Assembly (NCBI GenBank): GCA_017527065.1
Contig: JAFXQO010000025.1
Span: 38,001 to 102,000, forward strand
Length of the DNA: 64,000 nucleotides
DNA from: Clostridia bacterium
GTDB lineage: Bacteria; Bacillota; Clostridia; Christensenellales; Aristaeellaceae
Reading direction: 5' to 3'
Shown here: positions 29,068-37,912 of the stretch, in pieces
Layout: each line of letters starts with the position of its first letter
How positions within the stretch are numbered: the first letter of the stretch is position 1
Notes under the pieces: model-generated
Databases searched by the model: none
Seen by the model: the letters and a program-made list of their open reading frames with translations, nothing else
What the model was told of the DNA's origin: nothing
Position numbers and translations under genes: made by a program

Positions 29068-29832
29068 TTATTCTTCGTTCCATTCAATGAATTCCTCGGC
29101 CAGCCGGCGATAGGCCTCCGCGCCGGCGCTGCGGGGGTCGTATACGTTGATGGGCAGGCCGTGGCTGGGCGCCTCGCTCAGGCGCACGTTGCGGGGAATG
29201 ATGGAGCCGTACACGCGGTTTTTGAGGTACTTCTTGACCTCCTGCACCACCTGCAGGCCCAGGTTGGTGCGCCCGTCCAGCATGGTGAGCACGACGCCCT
29301 CGATCTCCAGCGCGGGATTCAGCCGCTTTTTGATCAGCTGCAGCGTGTTCATCAGCTGGCCAACGCCCTCCAGCGCGTAGTATTCGCACTGGATGGGAAT
29401 GAGCACGCTGTCCGCCGCGGTCATGGCGTTGAGCGTCAGAAGACTCAGCGAGGGCGGGCAGTCGATGAAGATATAGTCGTAGCGGTCGCGGATGGGGGCC
29501 AGGGCCTCCCGCAGCAGCGTCTCCCGCCCGGGCATGCTCACCAGCTCGATCTCCGCGCCGGCCAGCCCGATGGAGGAGGGGATGAGGCTCAGCGGCCCGA
29601 ATTTCGTGGGCAGCACGGCGTCCTTCGCGGCCGTCTCGCCGAGCAGCACCTCGTAGATGGAGGCGCGGCCCTCGCCGCTCACGCCGAGGCCGCTGGAGGC
29701 GTTGCCCTGGGGGTCGATGTCGACCAGCAGCACGTCTTTGCCCAGCGCCGCCACGCAGGCGGACAGGTTGATCGACGTGGTCGTCTTGCCCACGCCGCCC
29801 TTCTGGTTTGATACAGCGATTATCCGGCTCAT
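29068..29832 (-). CDS. parA: Chromosome-partitioning ATPase ParA/Soj
   Basis: A 254-residue Walker-type ATPase of the ParA/MinD family. The deviant Walker A is KGGVGKTT, close to the N-terminus, followed by LLVDIDPQGNASSGLGV and FIDCPPSLSLLTLNA. The lack of an N-terminal HTH is consistent with the chromosomal Soj type. The start at 29832 was chosen because GGGGGA lies at good distance; the longer frame adds 48 residues without family similarity. Confidence 0.95.
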   Translation of the reverse strand: MSRIIAVSNQKGGVGKTTTSINLSACVAALGKDVLLVDIDPQGNASSGLGVSGEGRASIYEVLLGETAAKDAVLPTKFGPLSLIPSSIGLAGAEIELVSMPGRETLLREALAPIRDRYDYIFIDCPPSLSLLTLNAMTAADSVLIPIQCEYYALEGVGQLMNTLQLIKKRLNPALEIEGVVLTMLDGRTNLGLQVVQEVKKYLKNRVYGSIIPRNVRLSEAPSHGLPINVYDPRSAGAEAYRRLAEEFIEWNEE

Positions 29833-30037
29833 GCCCATTCCCCCACGCCGGCCTGCGCCTGCCGGCTTTTGTCGTATGTGTTCTATTATTGTATCAACTT
29901 TCCGGCGGAATGGCAAATAAATCTTCGTTAATGATTGTAAGTTTGCGAGGGGGAACCTTTCCTCCTCAATTCGCAATGGTCGCCTGCCGCCTGCGGCGTC
30001 ATGCTCCCTTGCTCATTGGGCTCCTTCGCCACTTATT

Positions 30038-30315
30038 GCGCCACAGGCGCGTGGCTCAGTCGCCCCTCGCAGGCACCCCCTCGGCTTTTCCTGAAACCGC
30101 TGCGGCGGTTTCCGGGCGGAAAAGCCGCAAGGAAGCGGACACATCGGAAGGTGGCTTGGGCGAATCTACGATTCGCACAAGCCAGTCTGGCCAAAGGCCA
30201 GACCGCGGACGGCCAAATTGAAAATTTGGACGCCGCGCCGGCGTCCTCGCGCCGGCAAAGCCGGCACTGCGGATTGAAAGTCAGGGGCTGCGGCCCCTGA
30301 CAACCCCAAAGGTTG
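30038..30315. repeat. Block of consecutive palindromes
   Basis: At least seven perfect stem-loops follow one another in a 280-base non-coding block: 30038-30050, 30082-30127 (nested, outer arms CGGCTTTTCC/GGAAAAGCCG, inner GAAACCGC/GCGGTTTC), 30153-30183 (nested), 30185-30203 (GTCTGGCC/GGCCAGAC), 30213-30229, 30251-30265 (GCCGGC twice) and 30281-30300 (TCAGGGGC/GCCCCTGA). A weaker one closes the block at 30301-30315. This is the look of an intergenic repeat element such as a REP-like or clostridial palindromic cluster; whether it recurs in the genome cannot be seen here. Confidence 0.7.
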
Positions 30316-30403
30316 AGTAGAGGCAGGGTTCGCTGAGCCGCGCGCGGGGCGGGTTGCCGCGGCGTGTGCGTAAAAATTTTTTGAGAAAATTGCAAATTTG
30401 CTA

Positions 30404-30432
30404 TTTACAAATCGCGAAGAATGTGTTATGAT
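30404..30432 (+). promoter_or_regulatory. Promoter without an evident gene
   Basis: TTTACA, 17 bases, TATGAT, in a locally AT-rich stretch. It reads into a 400-nt region with no convincing protein product (see 30439-30840). Confidence 0.7.
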
Positions 30433-30438
30433 ATGACC

Positions 30439-30840
30439 AAGAAAAGGGAAATGACAGTGAAAGGGGTGGTACCCTTGGACAAGACAGAATCGAGGACCCA
30501 CCTGAAAGCGGACAGAGCCGGGAGAGAATGAGAAAAGAGCGACCGGTTTAGGCGGCGCATCGTGTGAAGAGACGAACGAAATTCCATGAATGCCATGGCC
30601 TGCCCGCGAATGAGCCTGGTGGCTTATAAGCCTTCGCAGAGGAGCGCGTCGGCATTCGCCCTCCCTTGCAGAAAATAGTACACCGGGAAAAGCATGGCGC
30701 CAGAGAAAGACGAGGGCGCGTCCGAGCGGAGAGAATACGGCTTGCATGCCGTGCCGGACAGCGGAAACCCAGGAAGCGGCGCATGCGGATAAGACAAGTG
30801 AATAGCAGATACACGCCCGGCAGCAAAGCGCTGCCGGGCG
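30439..30840 (+). ncRNA. Candidate transcript of unknown type
   Basis: The predicted RNA starts just after the promoter at 30404-30432 and ends at a strong GC hairpin (30814-30840, arms CGCCCGGCAG/CTGCCGGGCG), although only a weak T stretch follows. Internal structure includes AAGGG/CCCTT around GTGGTA at 30461-30475 and a perfect palindrome GGCTTATAAGCC at 30621-30632. Several tiny reading frames exist, the first at 30451 or 30457 to 30531 (24-26 codons) overlapping a second by ATGA, so a leader with small peptides is an alternative. I compared it by eye with RNase P RNA, tmRNA, SRP RNA and T-box signatures and found no match. Confidence 0.35.
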
Positions 30841-30889
30841 ATTTGCATGCGTCCCGGCCGGTTTCCGGCGCGAAAAGGTCCGGCCGCAT

Positions 30890-30918
30890 TTGACATCCCA
30901 CCCCCGCCATGCTATAAT
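30890..30918 (+). promoter_or_regulatory. Consensus sigma-A promoter of the MATE gene
   Basis: TTGACA, 17 bases, TATAAT, preceded by TGC (extended -10). This is a perfect match to consensus and the strongest promoter in the window. Confidence 0.92.
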
Positions 30919-30939
30919 ACACCCGTTGAAACATCCCCT

Positions 30940-30968
30940 CGCGCCCGCCGCCGTTCGGGCGCGTTTTT
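30940..30968 (+). terminator. Leader hairpin with T run upstream of a MATE gene
   Basis: Arms CGCGCCCG and CGGGCGCG with an 8-base loop are followed at once by TTTTT. It lies only about 15 bases after the predicted transcription start and 25 bases before the start codon, so most transcripts might stop here. Confidence 0.7.
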
Positions 30969-30992
30969 CAGATACGGAAGGAAATGAAGCCC

Positions 30993-32378
30993 ATGCAGCG
31001 CAAGGACAAGTCCCTCGCCGCCCTCATCGCGGCGCTGGCCTGGCCCACCATGGTCGAGCAGGCGCTCGGCGCGGTGGTGCAGTACGTCGATACCGCGATG
31101 GTCGGCCGGATCGGCGCGCACGCCTCCGCCTGCGTGGGACTCACCGCTTCCACCACCTGGCTGGTCAACTCGCCCCTGTGGGCGCTGGCCACCGGCGTTC
31201 TGGCCTGCACGGCGCGGGCCGTCGGCGCGCGGGACGACGACATGGCCCGCCGCACCGCCACCCAGGCCGTGCTGCTGGCCCTCGTCTCCGGCCTGGCCCT
31301 CGGCGCGGTCACGCTGGCCGTGAGCCCGTTCCTGCCCGCCTGGCTGGGCGCGGAGGAATCGCTCAGGCGCGACGGCGGGCTGTATTTCGCCATCGTGTGC
31401 GCGCCCATGCTGTTCCGCGCGGCGCAGGTCATCTTCTCCGCCGCCATCCGCGCCACCGGCGACACCCGCACCCCCATGTTCATCAACCTGGGCATGAACC
31501 TCATGAACATCGTCCTCAACGCCCTGTTCATCTTCGAAGCGCGGACGATCAGCGTCTTCGGCCTGAGCGTGGCGCTGCCCGGCCTGGGCTGGGGCGTCAT
31601 CGGCGCGGCGGTCGCCACGGCGATTTCCCATGTGTTCGGCGGCGCGGCCATGACCGCCGTGTTCTGGCGCAGCGGCCGCGTGTCCCCCCGCGGGCGGCGC
31701 ATCCGGCTCGACCGGGAGGCCATGCTGCCCTGTGTGAAGATCGGCGTTCCCGTGCTGGGCACCCGCGTGGCCACCACGCTGGGCCACGTGGTGTCCACCT
31801 CGCTCGTCACCTCCCTGGGCACCGTGGCCCTGGCCTCGCACACCATCGCCATCACCGCCGAGGAGGCCTTCTACATCCCCGGCTACGGCATGCAGGCCGC
31901 GGCTTCCACGCTGGCGGGGCAGTCGCTGGGCGAGGGCGACCTGAAAAAGCTCCGGCGCGTGTCGATGATGATCATGTTCGCCACGATGCTGATGATGACC
32001 GTCACCGGCGGGGTGCTGTTCGCCATTCCCGGCGCGATGATGGGCCTGTTCACCCGGGACGCCGCCGTCATCGCGGGCGGCATTCCGCTGCTGCGCATTG
32101 TGGCGGTGTCCGAGCCGGTCTACGGCATGGCCATCATACTGGAGGGCACGTTCAACGGCGTGGGCGACACGAAAGCCCCGTTTGTCATATCGCTCGCCTG
32201 CATGTGGGGCATCCGCATCCTGTTCACCTGCCTGTGCGTGAAGGTGTTCCATCTGGGCCTGGCTCCCGTGTGGCTGTGCATGGTGGCGGACAACGTGACC
32301 CGCGGCGCGCTGCTGGCGGTGCGTTACGCCCGGGGAAACTGGCTGAAGGCGCTGACGCCGGGCGCGGCGCGAAGCTGA
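30993..32378 (+). CDS. MATE-family efflux protein
   Basis: A 461-residue MATE antiporter with about twelve membrane segments. Signature blocks are LAWPTMVEQALGAVVQYVDT, GRIGAHASACVGLT, FSAAIRATGDTRTPM and FNGVGDTKAPF. The start at 30993 is preferred because GGAAGGAA lies at correct distance, whereas the ATG at 30984 abuts it. The cargo is unknown. Expression depends on a consensus promoter and a leader hairpin that could attenuate it. Confidence 0.92.
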   Translation: MQRKDKSLAALIAALAWPTMVEQALGAVVQYVDTAMVGRIGAHASACVGLTASTTWLVNSPLWALATGVLACTARAVGARDDDMARRTATQAVLLALVSGLALGAVTLAVSPFLPAWLGAEESLRRDGGLYFAIVCAPMLFRAAQVIFSAAIRATGDTRTPMFINLGMNLMNIVLNALFIFEARTISVFGLSVALPGLGWGVIGAAVATAISHVFGGAAMTAVFWRSGRVSPRGRRIRLDREAMLPCVKIGVPVLGTRVATTLGHVVSTSLVTSLGTVALASHTIAITAEEAFYIPGYGMQAAASTLAGQSLGEGDLKKLRRVSMMIMFATMLMMTVTGGVLFAIPGAMMGLFTRDAAVIAGGIPLLRIVAVSEPVYGMAIILEGTFNGVGDTKAPFVISLACMWGIRILFTCLCVKVFHLGLAPVWLCMVADNVTRGALLAVRYARGNWLKALTPGAARS

Positions 32379-32404
32379 ACACTTTGTTATTGGAGGAATG
32401 ACAT

Positions 32405-32671
32405 ATGCTCGTCAATGTGGACGCGGCCCGGCTCCGGGCCTTTCTGGAGGGCAGCGAGGACGCGGAGGCCCTCGGCGGCGGCGAATACACCGTCGACCTG
32501 TACGATGTGGACACGCCCGTCTCCATGGACATACTGCTTAGCAAAAAGGGCGTGGACGTTCTGGCCGCGCTGGAGCTCATCTACGACGAGGGCGAGGACG
32601 GCTGGTATCTGGGCGAGAAGATCAAGGACGCCGAGCGCCTGGCCGCGCTGCTGAACCAGGCGCTGGCCTGA
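32405..32671 (+). CDS. Small acidic protein of unknown function
   Basis: An 88-residue, strongly acidic soluble protein without membrane segments or known motifs. The second half, LLSKKGVDVLAALELIYDEGE, suggests an alpha/beta fold. It has a good GGAGG site and lies 14 bases before comEC. I do not recognise it; conservation next to comEC in related genomes would show whether it matters there. Confidence 0.75.
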   Translation: MLVNVDAARLRAFLEGSEDAEALGGGEYTVDLYDVDTPVSMDILLSKKGVDVLAALELIYDEGEDGWYLGEKIKDAERLAALLNQALA

Positions 32672-32684
32672 CCGCCCCGCGCCC

Positions 32685-35021
32685 ATGAAACGGCGATCGG
32701 ATTTGTCCGCGCGCCGGGGCGATCCCGCCGGCCGGTGGATGTCCGCCCGGCCGCTGGCGCTCCTTGCCGCCTGCTTTCTGGCGGGCGTCGTCGCCGGGCG
32801 GGCCGTGCCGGACGCGACGCCGGTATGGGGCGCGCTGGCGCTGGCGGCCGCTCTGACGCTGGCCCTTTTCAGGAAACGGACGCTCGCCTTCGCGCTGGCG
32901 GTCATGCTGGGCGCGCTGCACATGAGCCTGTTTCTGGTGAAGCCGGATGTCAGCAGGGCGGAAGGCGTCCGCCTCACGGGCTATGTGGACGCCGAGCCCC
33001 GCAAGACGGATAAGGCCCTTCGCCTGCGCCTGAGCCGCGCCGAAATCGACGGCGAGCCGCTGCCCTGCCGCGTGATGCTGTACCTCTACGACATGGAGGC
33101 CATCCCCGCCTGCGGCGACCGCGTGACCGCCACGGTCGACACCTGGACGCCCCGCGGCGCGGGCAATCCCGGCGGCTTCGACTACGCCGCCTGGCTGTGG
33201 CGGCAGCGGGTGGCGCTGTGCGCCTCGGCGGGAGCGGACAGCGTGCTTTCCGTGGACCCGCCCGATTCGTTTTCGCTCCCGCGCTGGACGCAGGTCCTGC
33301 GCGGACGCGTCGCCGCGGTGATTCGCGGCGCGTTCAGCGAGGCCGGCGCGGGCGTCGCGCTGGCGCTGGTGGCGGGCGACCGGTCGGAGATGAGCGAGGA
33401 GCTGCGCGACAATTACCGCGCCAGCGGCGTGGCGCACCTGCTGGCGCTGTCCGGGCTGCATGTGGGCGTGCTGATGGCGGCGCTGGAATGGGCGCTGCGC
33501 AGGCTGCGCCTGAGCCGGAAGGCGTCGTTCCTCGTCACGCTGCCGGTCATGGCGGTTTACGCGCTGCTGGTGGGGCTGCCTGCCTCCGTGCTGCGGGCCT
33601 GCCTGATGTACGCCGCCGCCCGATTGGCCCGGCTGGAGGGCCGCCCGCGGGACGGATTGAGCCTCATCGCCCTGTCCATGCTGCCGATGCTGCTGGCCGA
33701 TCCGCTCTGCATCGAGGACGCGGGTTTCATCCTCTCATACAGCGCGGCGGCGGGGCTGGCGCTGTTCGCCCGGCCCTGGCCGGAACGCGCGTCGATGCAC
33801 CGGTCTCTGCCTGCGCGCTGTGGGGCGAAGCTCCTCGCGGCGCTGCGGGTGAGCCTGGCGGCTCAGGCGGGCGCGCTGCCGGCCATGATTTGCCTGTACA
33901 ACCAGATTCCCCTGTGGTTCCTGCCCTTCAACCTGGCGCTCGGGCCGCTGGTGGCGCTGCTGTTTCCGCTGCTGCTGACGGCGGTGGCGCTGAGCGCGCT
34001 CTGTCCGGCGCTGGCGGCGCCCTTCGTCTGGGTGTCGGAGCGGCTGGTGGCGTTTTTAAGCGCCGCGACGGCCCTGGGCGCGCGGCTGCCGCTGGCCCTG
34101 GTCAACGCGTCGGACTGGCCCGCCTGGCTGATCGCGCTCTACGCCGCGGCGGCGCTGTGCGCCTCGCCCTATGTGCGATTCACGCGGGCCGGACGGCGGC
34201 GCGCCTGGGCGCGGGCGGCCATGCCGGCGCTCGTGGCGCTGGGGCTGCTGCTGCCGCGGCTTGGCGGGCAGAGCGGCCTGGAGATCACTTTTGTGGACGT
34301 GGGCCAGGGGGACGGCGCGGTGATTCGCGCGCAGGGACGGACCTACCTCGTCGACACCGGCGACGGCTCGGCCATGGCGGAATACCTGCTGAACCGAGGC
34401 CTGGAGCCGGAAGGCGTCTTCCTGTCCCACGGCCACAGCGACCACGTCGGCGGGCTTCTCGCCCTCGTGGACGACTTTCCGCCCTGCCCGATCTACGTCT
34501 CCGCCGCGTGGGACGGCGAACCGCCCGACGAGGCCGTAGCCCTGGCCTGGGAGAAGGCGACGGCGGCGGGCTGGCCCGTGGTGCGGCTGCGCGCGGGCGA
34601 CGAATTGCTTCTCTCGCCGGATGTGACCATGACGGTCTGGCATCCCGGCGGGCCGGAGGCCCATGGGCTCAACGAGACCTCGATGGTGTGCAGCGTATCT
34701 TACGGCGAATCGACGGCGCTGTTCACCGGCGATCTGCCCATGGCCCAGGAATTCATCCCGCTGCCGCGCTGCACGGTGCTCAAGGTGGCGCATCACGGCT
34801 CGAAGTACGCCACCGGCGCGCTGCTGCTCGACCAGGCGCGGCCCGACGCGGCGGTGATTTCGGTGGGACACAACAGCTTCGGACACCCCGCGCCGGAGGT
34901 CCTGGCGCGGCTGGAGGGCGCGGCGGTCTACCGCACGGACGAGCGCGGCGCGGTCACCGTCGTTCTGGGGAAAGACGGCTCGACGCGGGTGACGACCTGG
35001 CTTTCGGAGGGAGAACCATGA
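32685..35021 (+). CDS. comEC: DNA internalisation protein ComEC/Rec2
   Basis: A 778-residue membrane protein that forms the channel for DNA uptake in natural transformation. Residues 15-75 are hydrophobic, then an OB-like extracellular domain follows (YVDAEPRKTDKALRLRLS). The Competence domain contains ALSGLHVGVLMAALE and a string of membrane helices (about residues 215-520). A C-terminal metallo-beta-lactamase nuclease domain has LSHGHSDHVGG, FTGDLP and VAHHGSKYATG. All three domains are present and intact. No other com genes are visible, so competence is not proven. The start has no clear ribosome site. Confidence 0.94.
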   Translation: MKRRSDLSARRGDPAGRWMSARPLALLAACFLAGVVAGRAVPDATPVWGALALAAALTLALFRKRTLAFALAVMLGALHMSLFLVKPDVSRAEGVRLTGYVDAEPRKTDKALRLRLSRAEIDGEPLPCRVMLYLYDMEAIPACGDRVTATVDTWTPRGAGNPGGFDYAAWLWRQRVALCASAGADSVLSVDPPDSFSLPRWTQVLRGRVAAVIRGAFSEAGAGVALALVAGDRSEMSEELRDNYRASGVAHLLALSGLHVGVLMAALEWALRRLRLSRKASFLVTLPVMAVYALLVGLPASVLRACLMYAAARLARLEGRPRDGLSLIALSMLPMLLADPLCIEDAGFILSYSAAAGLALFARPWPERASMHRSLPARCGAKLLAALRVSLAAQAGALPAMICLYNQIPLWFLPFNLALGPLVALLFPLLLTAVALSALCPALAAPFVWVSERLVAFLSAATALGARLPLALVNASDWPAWLIALYAAAALCASPYVRFTRAGRRRAWARAAMPALVALGLLLPRLGGQSGLEITFVDVGQGDGAVIRAQGRTYLVDTGDGSAMAEYLLNRGLEPEGVFLSHGHSDHVGGLLALVDDFPPCPIYVSAAWDGEPPDEAVALAWEKATAAGWPVVRLRAGDELLLSPDVTMTVWHPGGPEAHGLNETSMVCSVSYGESTALFTGDLPMAQEFIPLPRCTVLKVAHHGSKYATGALLLDQARPDAAVISVGHNSFGHPAPEVLARLEGAAVYRTDERGAVTVVLGKDGSTRVTTWLSEGEP

Positions 35022-36019
35022 CCTACGAACAATTTTTCAGGACCGTGAAGGCGGGCGACATCCGGCCCGCGTATCTGTTCTACGGCCCGGAAACCTACGT
35101 GCTTGGCACCGCGCTGGACGCCCTCAGGCGGAAGCTCCTGCCCGAGGGCCTGGAGGCGCTGAACCAGAACGTCTTCGAAGGCACGGCGGATCCGCAGGCG
35201 GTGATCGACGCCGCGGAGACGCTGCCGCTCATGGCCGACAGGCGGCTGGTCGTGCTGCGCGACTGGACGGCGCTGGCGGGAAAAGGCGAAGCGGCGGGCG
35301 TCGATCTCTTCATCAAGTGGCTGGAGAACATCCCGGACGCCTGCTGCCTGGTGTTCACGCTTTCCGACGCGCCGGACACCCGCCGGAAGCTCACCCAGGC
35401 GCTGAAGGCGAAGGCCGAGTGGGTCGAGTTTCCGCTCCTGAGCGACGCCGACCTGTACAGGTGGTGCGCGCGCTACGCAAAGCCCCGCGCCATCGGGCCG
35501 GACGCGGTGGAGCAGCTGGCCTTCATGGCCGGACGCGCGCTGACGGGACTGGTTCAGGAGCTGGACAAGCTGGCCGCCTACGCGGGCGACCGGCAGGAGA
35601 TCACCCGCGAAGACGTGGAGGCCATCGTGACGCCCTCCACCGAGTGCACGGTATTCCAGATGATCGACTGCCTGATGCGCGGCGAGAACGGCAGGGCGCA
35701 GCTGCTGCTCAAGAACATGCTGGAAAACGGCGAGACGCGCGTCGGCACGCTGGCCATGCTCACGAGGCAGCTTCGCATGCTGACCCATATCCGCCTTTTG
35801 CGCGCCCAGGGCATGGCGCTGGGGGAGATCGAGCGCAAGCTTTCCCTGAACCACTACGCCGCCGGCCGCGCCGCCCAGCAGGCGGGCCGCTTCTCGCCCG
35901 AGGCGCTGGAGCGCGGCTATCGGGCCTGCGTGGAGACGGACTACGCCGTCAAATCCGGCCGGGTGCGCGACAGCGCCGGGCTGGACGCGCTGATGCTGAG
36001 GCTGGGGGAGATGAAATAA
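35018..36019 (+). CDS. holA: DNA polymerase III subunit delta
   Basis: A 333-residue delta subunit of the clamp loader, which opens the sliding clamp ring. The N-terminal block PAYLFYGPETYVLGTALDAL and the AAA+-like middle segment AFMAGRALTGLVQELDKLAAY are typical. The C-terminal helical collar includes LTRQLRMLTHIRLL. It overlaps the comEC stop codon by ATGA with GGAGGGAG upstream. The comEC-holA order is widespread in Firmicutes; rpsT, which often follows, is missing here. Confidence 0.94.
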   Translation: MTYEQFFRTVKAGDIRPAYLFYGPETYVLGTALDALRRKLLPEGLEALNQNVFEGTADPQAVIDAAETLPLMADRRLVVLRDWTALAGKGEAAGVDLFIKWLENIPDACCLVFTLSDAPDTRRKLTQALKAKAEWVEFPLLSDADLYRWCARYAKPRAIGPDAVEQLAFMAGRALTGLVQELDKLAAYAGDRQEITREDVEAIVTPSTECTVFQMIDCLMRGENGRAQLLLKNMLENGETRVGTLAMLTRQLRMLTHIRLLRAQGMALGEIERKLSLNHYAAGRAAQQAGRFSPEALERGYRACVETDYAVKSGRVRDSAGLDALMLRLGEMK

Positions 36020-36033
36020 ACGGACCCATACGT

Positions 36034-36070
36034 CAACCGCCCGCCCGGCGCATGGCCGGACGGGCGGTTG
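36034..36070. terminator. Hairpin between holA and the anti-sigma gene
   Basis: Arms CAACCGCCCG and CGGGCGGTTG with an inner CCGGC/GCCGG stem. It lies between two converging genes and probably ends transcription in both directions. Confidence 0.7.
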
Positions 36071-36080
36071 TCGATTTGGA

Positions 36081-37295
36081 TTATTCGGCGGCGTCTGTCA
36101 GTTCGAGGGTCGCTTTGCCGACGAGCTGTTCTTCGCCGTCTCCATAGCGCACGATCGTCAGCTCGATGGCCTCCGGCGCGCGGCGCAGGGGCGAGGCTTC
36201 GATGTGGCACGCCATATGCCAGCGGCCGTCCGCCGTCCGGACGGGATCGGCCATCGATGAATTGCACGCATAGCTTTCCGATTCATGCGGATTGTTCGCG
36301 AAGATATAGAGGCCGCTCTCCGTGCCGCCGGGCGCGGGCTGCTCAGGCGTGATGTACTCGGCGTCGATCGTGGCCGCCATGGGCGTGATCACGCAGCGGG
36401 TCACGCGCAGCTGATCGCCGTTCTCGAAGGTAAATTCCGCGGGCCCGGCCAGGGCCTTCACGGCGCCCAGCCGCACCGCGCCGATATCCACCGGGAGCGC
36501 GAGCCGGTCCACCCGCTCCAGTAATCCCGCGCGCACGAGGGATTCCTCCTGGGCTTCGTTCGGTTTCGCATCCCACCAGATGGGCGTGAGCGCGCCGTCG
36601 CCCTCCATGTTCAGCTTGCCCTCGGCGGTGATTTCCCTGAACCAGGCCTCGAACGCCGCGTCTGCCTCTTCCTCCGTCATGCCGGGCTTCGCGAAATCGT
36701 CGGCGTTTTTGTGCTCGATTTCACCCTTCACGCGGTACACGTCGAAGGAAAGCTCCGCCACGGCACAACCGTTTTCCGGCAGCATGCCGGTTTTCGCGCA
36801 GTCCGTCGGGCCGGTCAGCAAGCACTCGAGGTCGTTCATGCCCGATATGCCGTCAGTCCATTCCCCATCGAACAGCGGGCCCCGGCAAACCACGTAGAGC
36901 GGGTCGCCCTCGGTCAAAGGTTCGTAGCGCCAGGCGAGGGAATAGGTGCCGCCGTCCGGATCGTAAAGCGCCTCCGTGACGGTGCAGCGCAGGGCGCTGC
37001 CTTCGACGCTCCGGTTCAGGTATTGAATGGCCTCCGCCACCGCCCCGTCAGTCTCGATTTCGCCGGTTTCTTTGTTGTAAACCCCCAGCCAGGAGGCCAG
37101 AAGGCCGGTCTGGCTCATGGCCAGCGCCGCGCCTGCCAGCGTCAGCAGGGCCAGCGCCGCCGCGATCAGCGACAGGGACAGCTTCTTCTTCATAATTGGT
37201 TCGCTCCTCTCTTCCATGCGCAGCGAGCGCGCCACGCAGTCCTTCGCGCGCTGCGGCGTTTCGCCGAAGGCGTCTTTCAGGTCGTAGGGTGTCAT
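36081..37295 (-). CDS. Membrane-anchored anti-sigma-like protein
   Basis: A 404-residue protein with a short cytoplasmic N-terminus (residues 1-36), one membrane helix (about 38-60, LSLSLIAAALALLTLAGAALA) and a large outside domain. The architecture and the ATGA overlap with an upstream ECF sigma gene point to the cognate anti-sigma factor, of the DUF4179-like type common in gut Clostridia. The N-terminal YDLKDAFGETPQRAKDCVARSL would contact sigma. Its signal is unknown. Confidence 0.75.
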   Translation of the reverse strand: MTPYDLKDAFGETPQRAKDCVARSLRMEERSEPIMKKKLSLSLIAAALALLTLAGAALAMSQTGLLASWLGVYNKETGEIETDGAVAEAIQYLNRSVEGSALRCTVTEALYDPDGGTYSLAWRYEPLTEGDPLYVVCRGPLFDGEWTDGISGMNDLECLLTGPTDCAKTGMLPENGCAVAELSFDVYRVKGEIEHKNADDFAKPGMTEEEADAAFEAWFREITAEGKLNMEGDGALTPIWWDAKPNEAQEESLVRAGLLERVDRLALPVDIGAVRLGAVKALAGPAEFTFENGDQLRVTRCVITPMAATIDAEYITPEQPAPGGTESGLYIFANNPHESESYACNSSMADPVRTADGRWHMACHIEASPLRRAPEAIELTIVRYGDGEEQLVGKATLELTDAAE

Positions 37296-37771
37296 CGCTC
37301 CCGCGCCTCCTCTTCCAGTTGCAGTTTCAGCTTCTTCCGCGCGCGGGCCATGCGGCTCTTGACCGTGCCGGCAGGCGTTCTCAAAATGCGGGCGATTTCC
37401 TCCACCGAATAGCCCTCCACGTAGTGGAGCACCAGCGGCAGTCTCAGGTCCCGCTTCAACGAAAACAGCGCGCGGAACACGTCGGGGTTCGCGCCCGGGT
37501 CGGGCTGCGGTTCAGGCTCCGGCAGCTCGTCTGTCAGGCGCTCGCGCAGGGAGCGGCGCAGCATGACATAGCACTCGTTGATCAGGATGCGAATCACCCA
37601 GCCCTGCATGGCGCGGTCGTCCCGCAGGCTGTCGCGCTTTTTGAGCGCGCGAAAGACACATTCCTGCATGGCGTCCTCCCGGTCGCAGGGACGCGGCAGG
37701 ATGGTGGAGGCCACCCGGTACAGCGTGTCCTGCATGCCGATGATGCGGCGCTCGAATTCCTCTCTCGTCAT
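37292..37771 (-). CDS. ECF-type RNA polymerase sigma factor
   Basis: A 159-residue sigma-70-like factor with only regions 2 and 4. Region 2 is the block around DREDAMQECVFRALKKRDSL; region 4 is VLHYVEGYSVEEIARILRTPAGTVKSRMARARKKL, a clear -35-binding HTH. The start at 37771 has AAGGAG at 8 bases; the open frame continues far upstream but is only antisense to greA and lysS. It forms an operon with its anti-sigma gene. Target promoters are not known. Confidence 0.9.
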   Translation of the reverse strand: MTREEFERRIIGMQDTLYRVASTILPRPCDREDAMQECVFRALKKRDSLRDDRAMQGWVIRILINECYVMLRRSLRERLTDELPEPEPQPDPGANPDVFRALFSLKRDLRLPLVLHYVEGYSVEEIARILRTPAGTVKSRMARARKKLKLQLEEEARER

Positions 37772-37912
37772 GGCGCTTGCTCCTTGCGGCGTTTGTTCGA
37801 TCGATCGTACACTTTTAAGATGCGCGATGGCGGCGGCCGGTTCGCTTTTCGGGAAAAAACTTTTTAGCCGGGCCCGCCACGTTATCTTGCCGCGAAGATT
37901 TCCCGACGCCTG

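Noticed and set aside
28077-30430. parS sites near parAB
   Set aside because: No close match to TGTTTCACGTGAAACA was found by eye on either strand.
30461-30475. T-box-like GGGTGGTACC
   Set aside because: Only the core bases resemble a T-box antiterminator; it is 25 bases after the promoter, with no specifier stem and no downstream amino acid gene.
30439-30840. RNase P RNA, tmRNA or SRP RNA
   Set aside because: The invariant segments (GAGGAAAGTCC; the tmRNA tag and CCA end; the GGAAGGNAGCAG loop) are absent.
30548-30934. Minus-strand frames opposite the candidate transcript
   Set aside because: Composition is atypical (Cys, Arg and Pro rich), there is no ribosome site, and the frames overlap a consensus promoter on the other strand.
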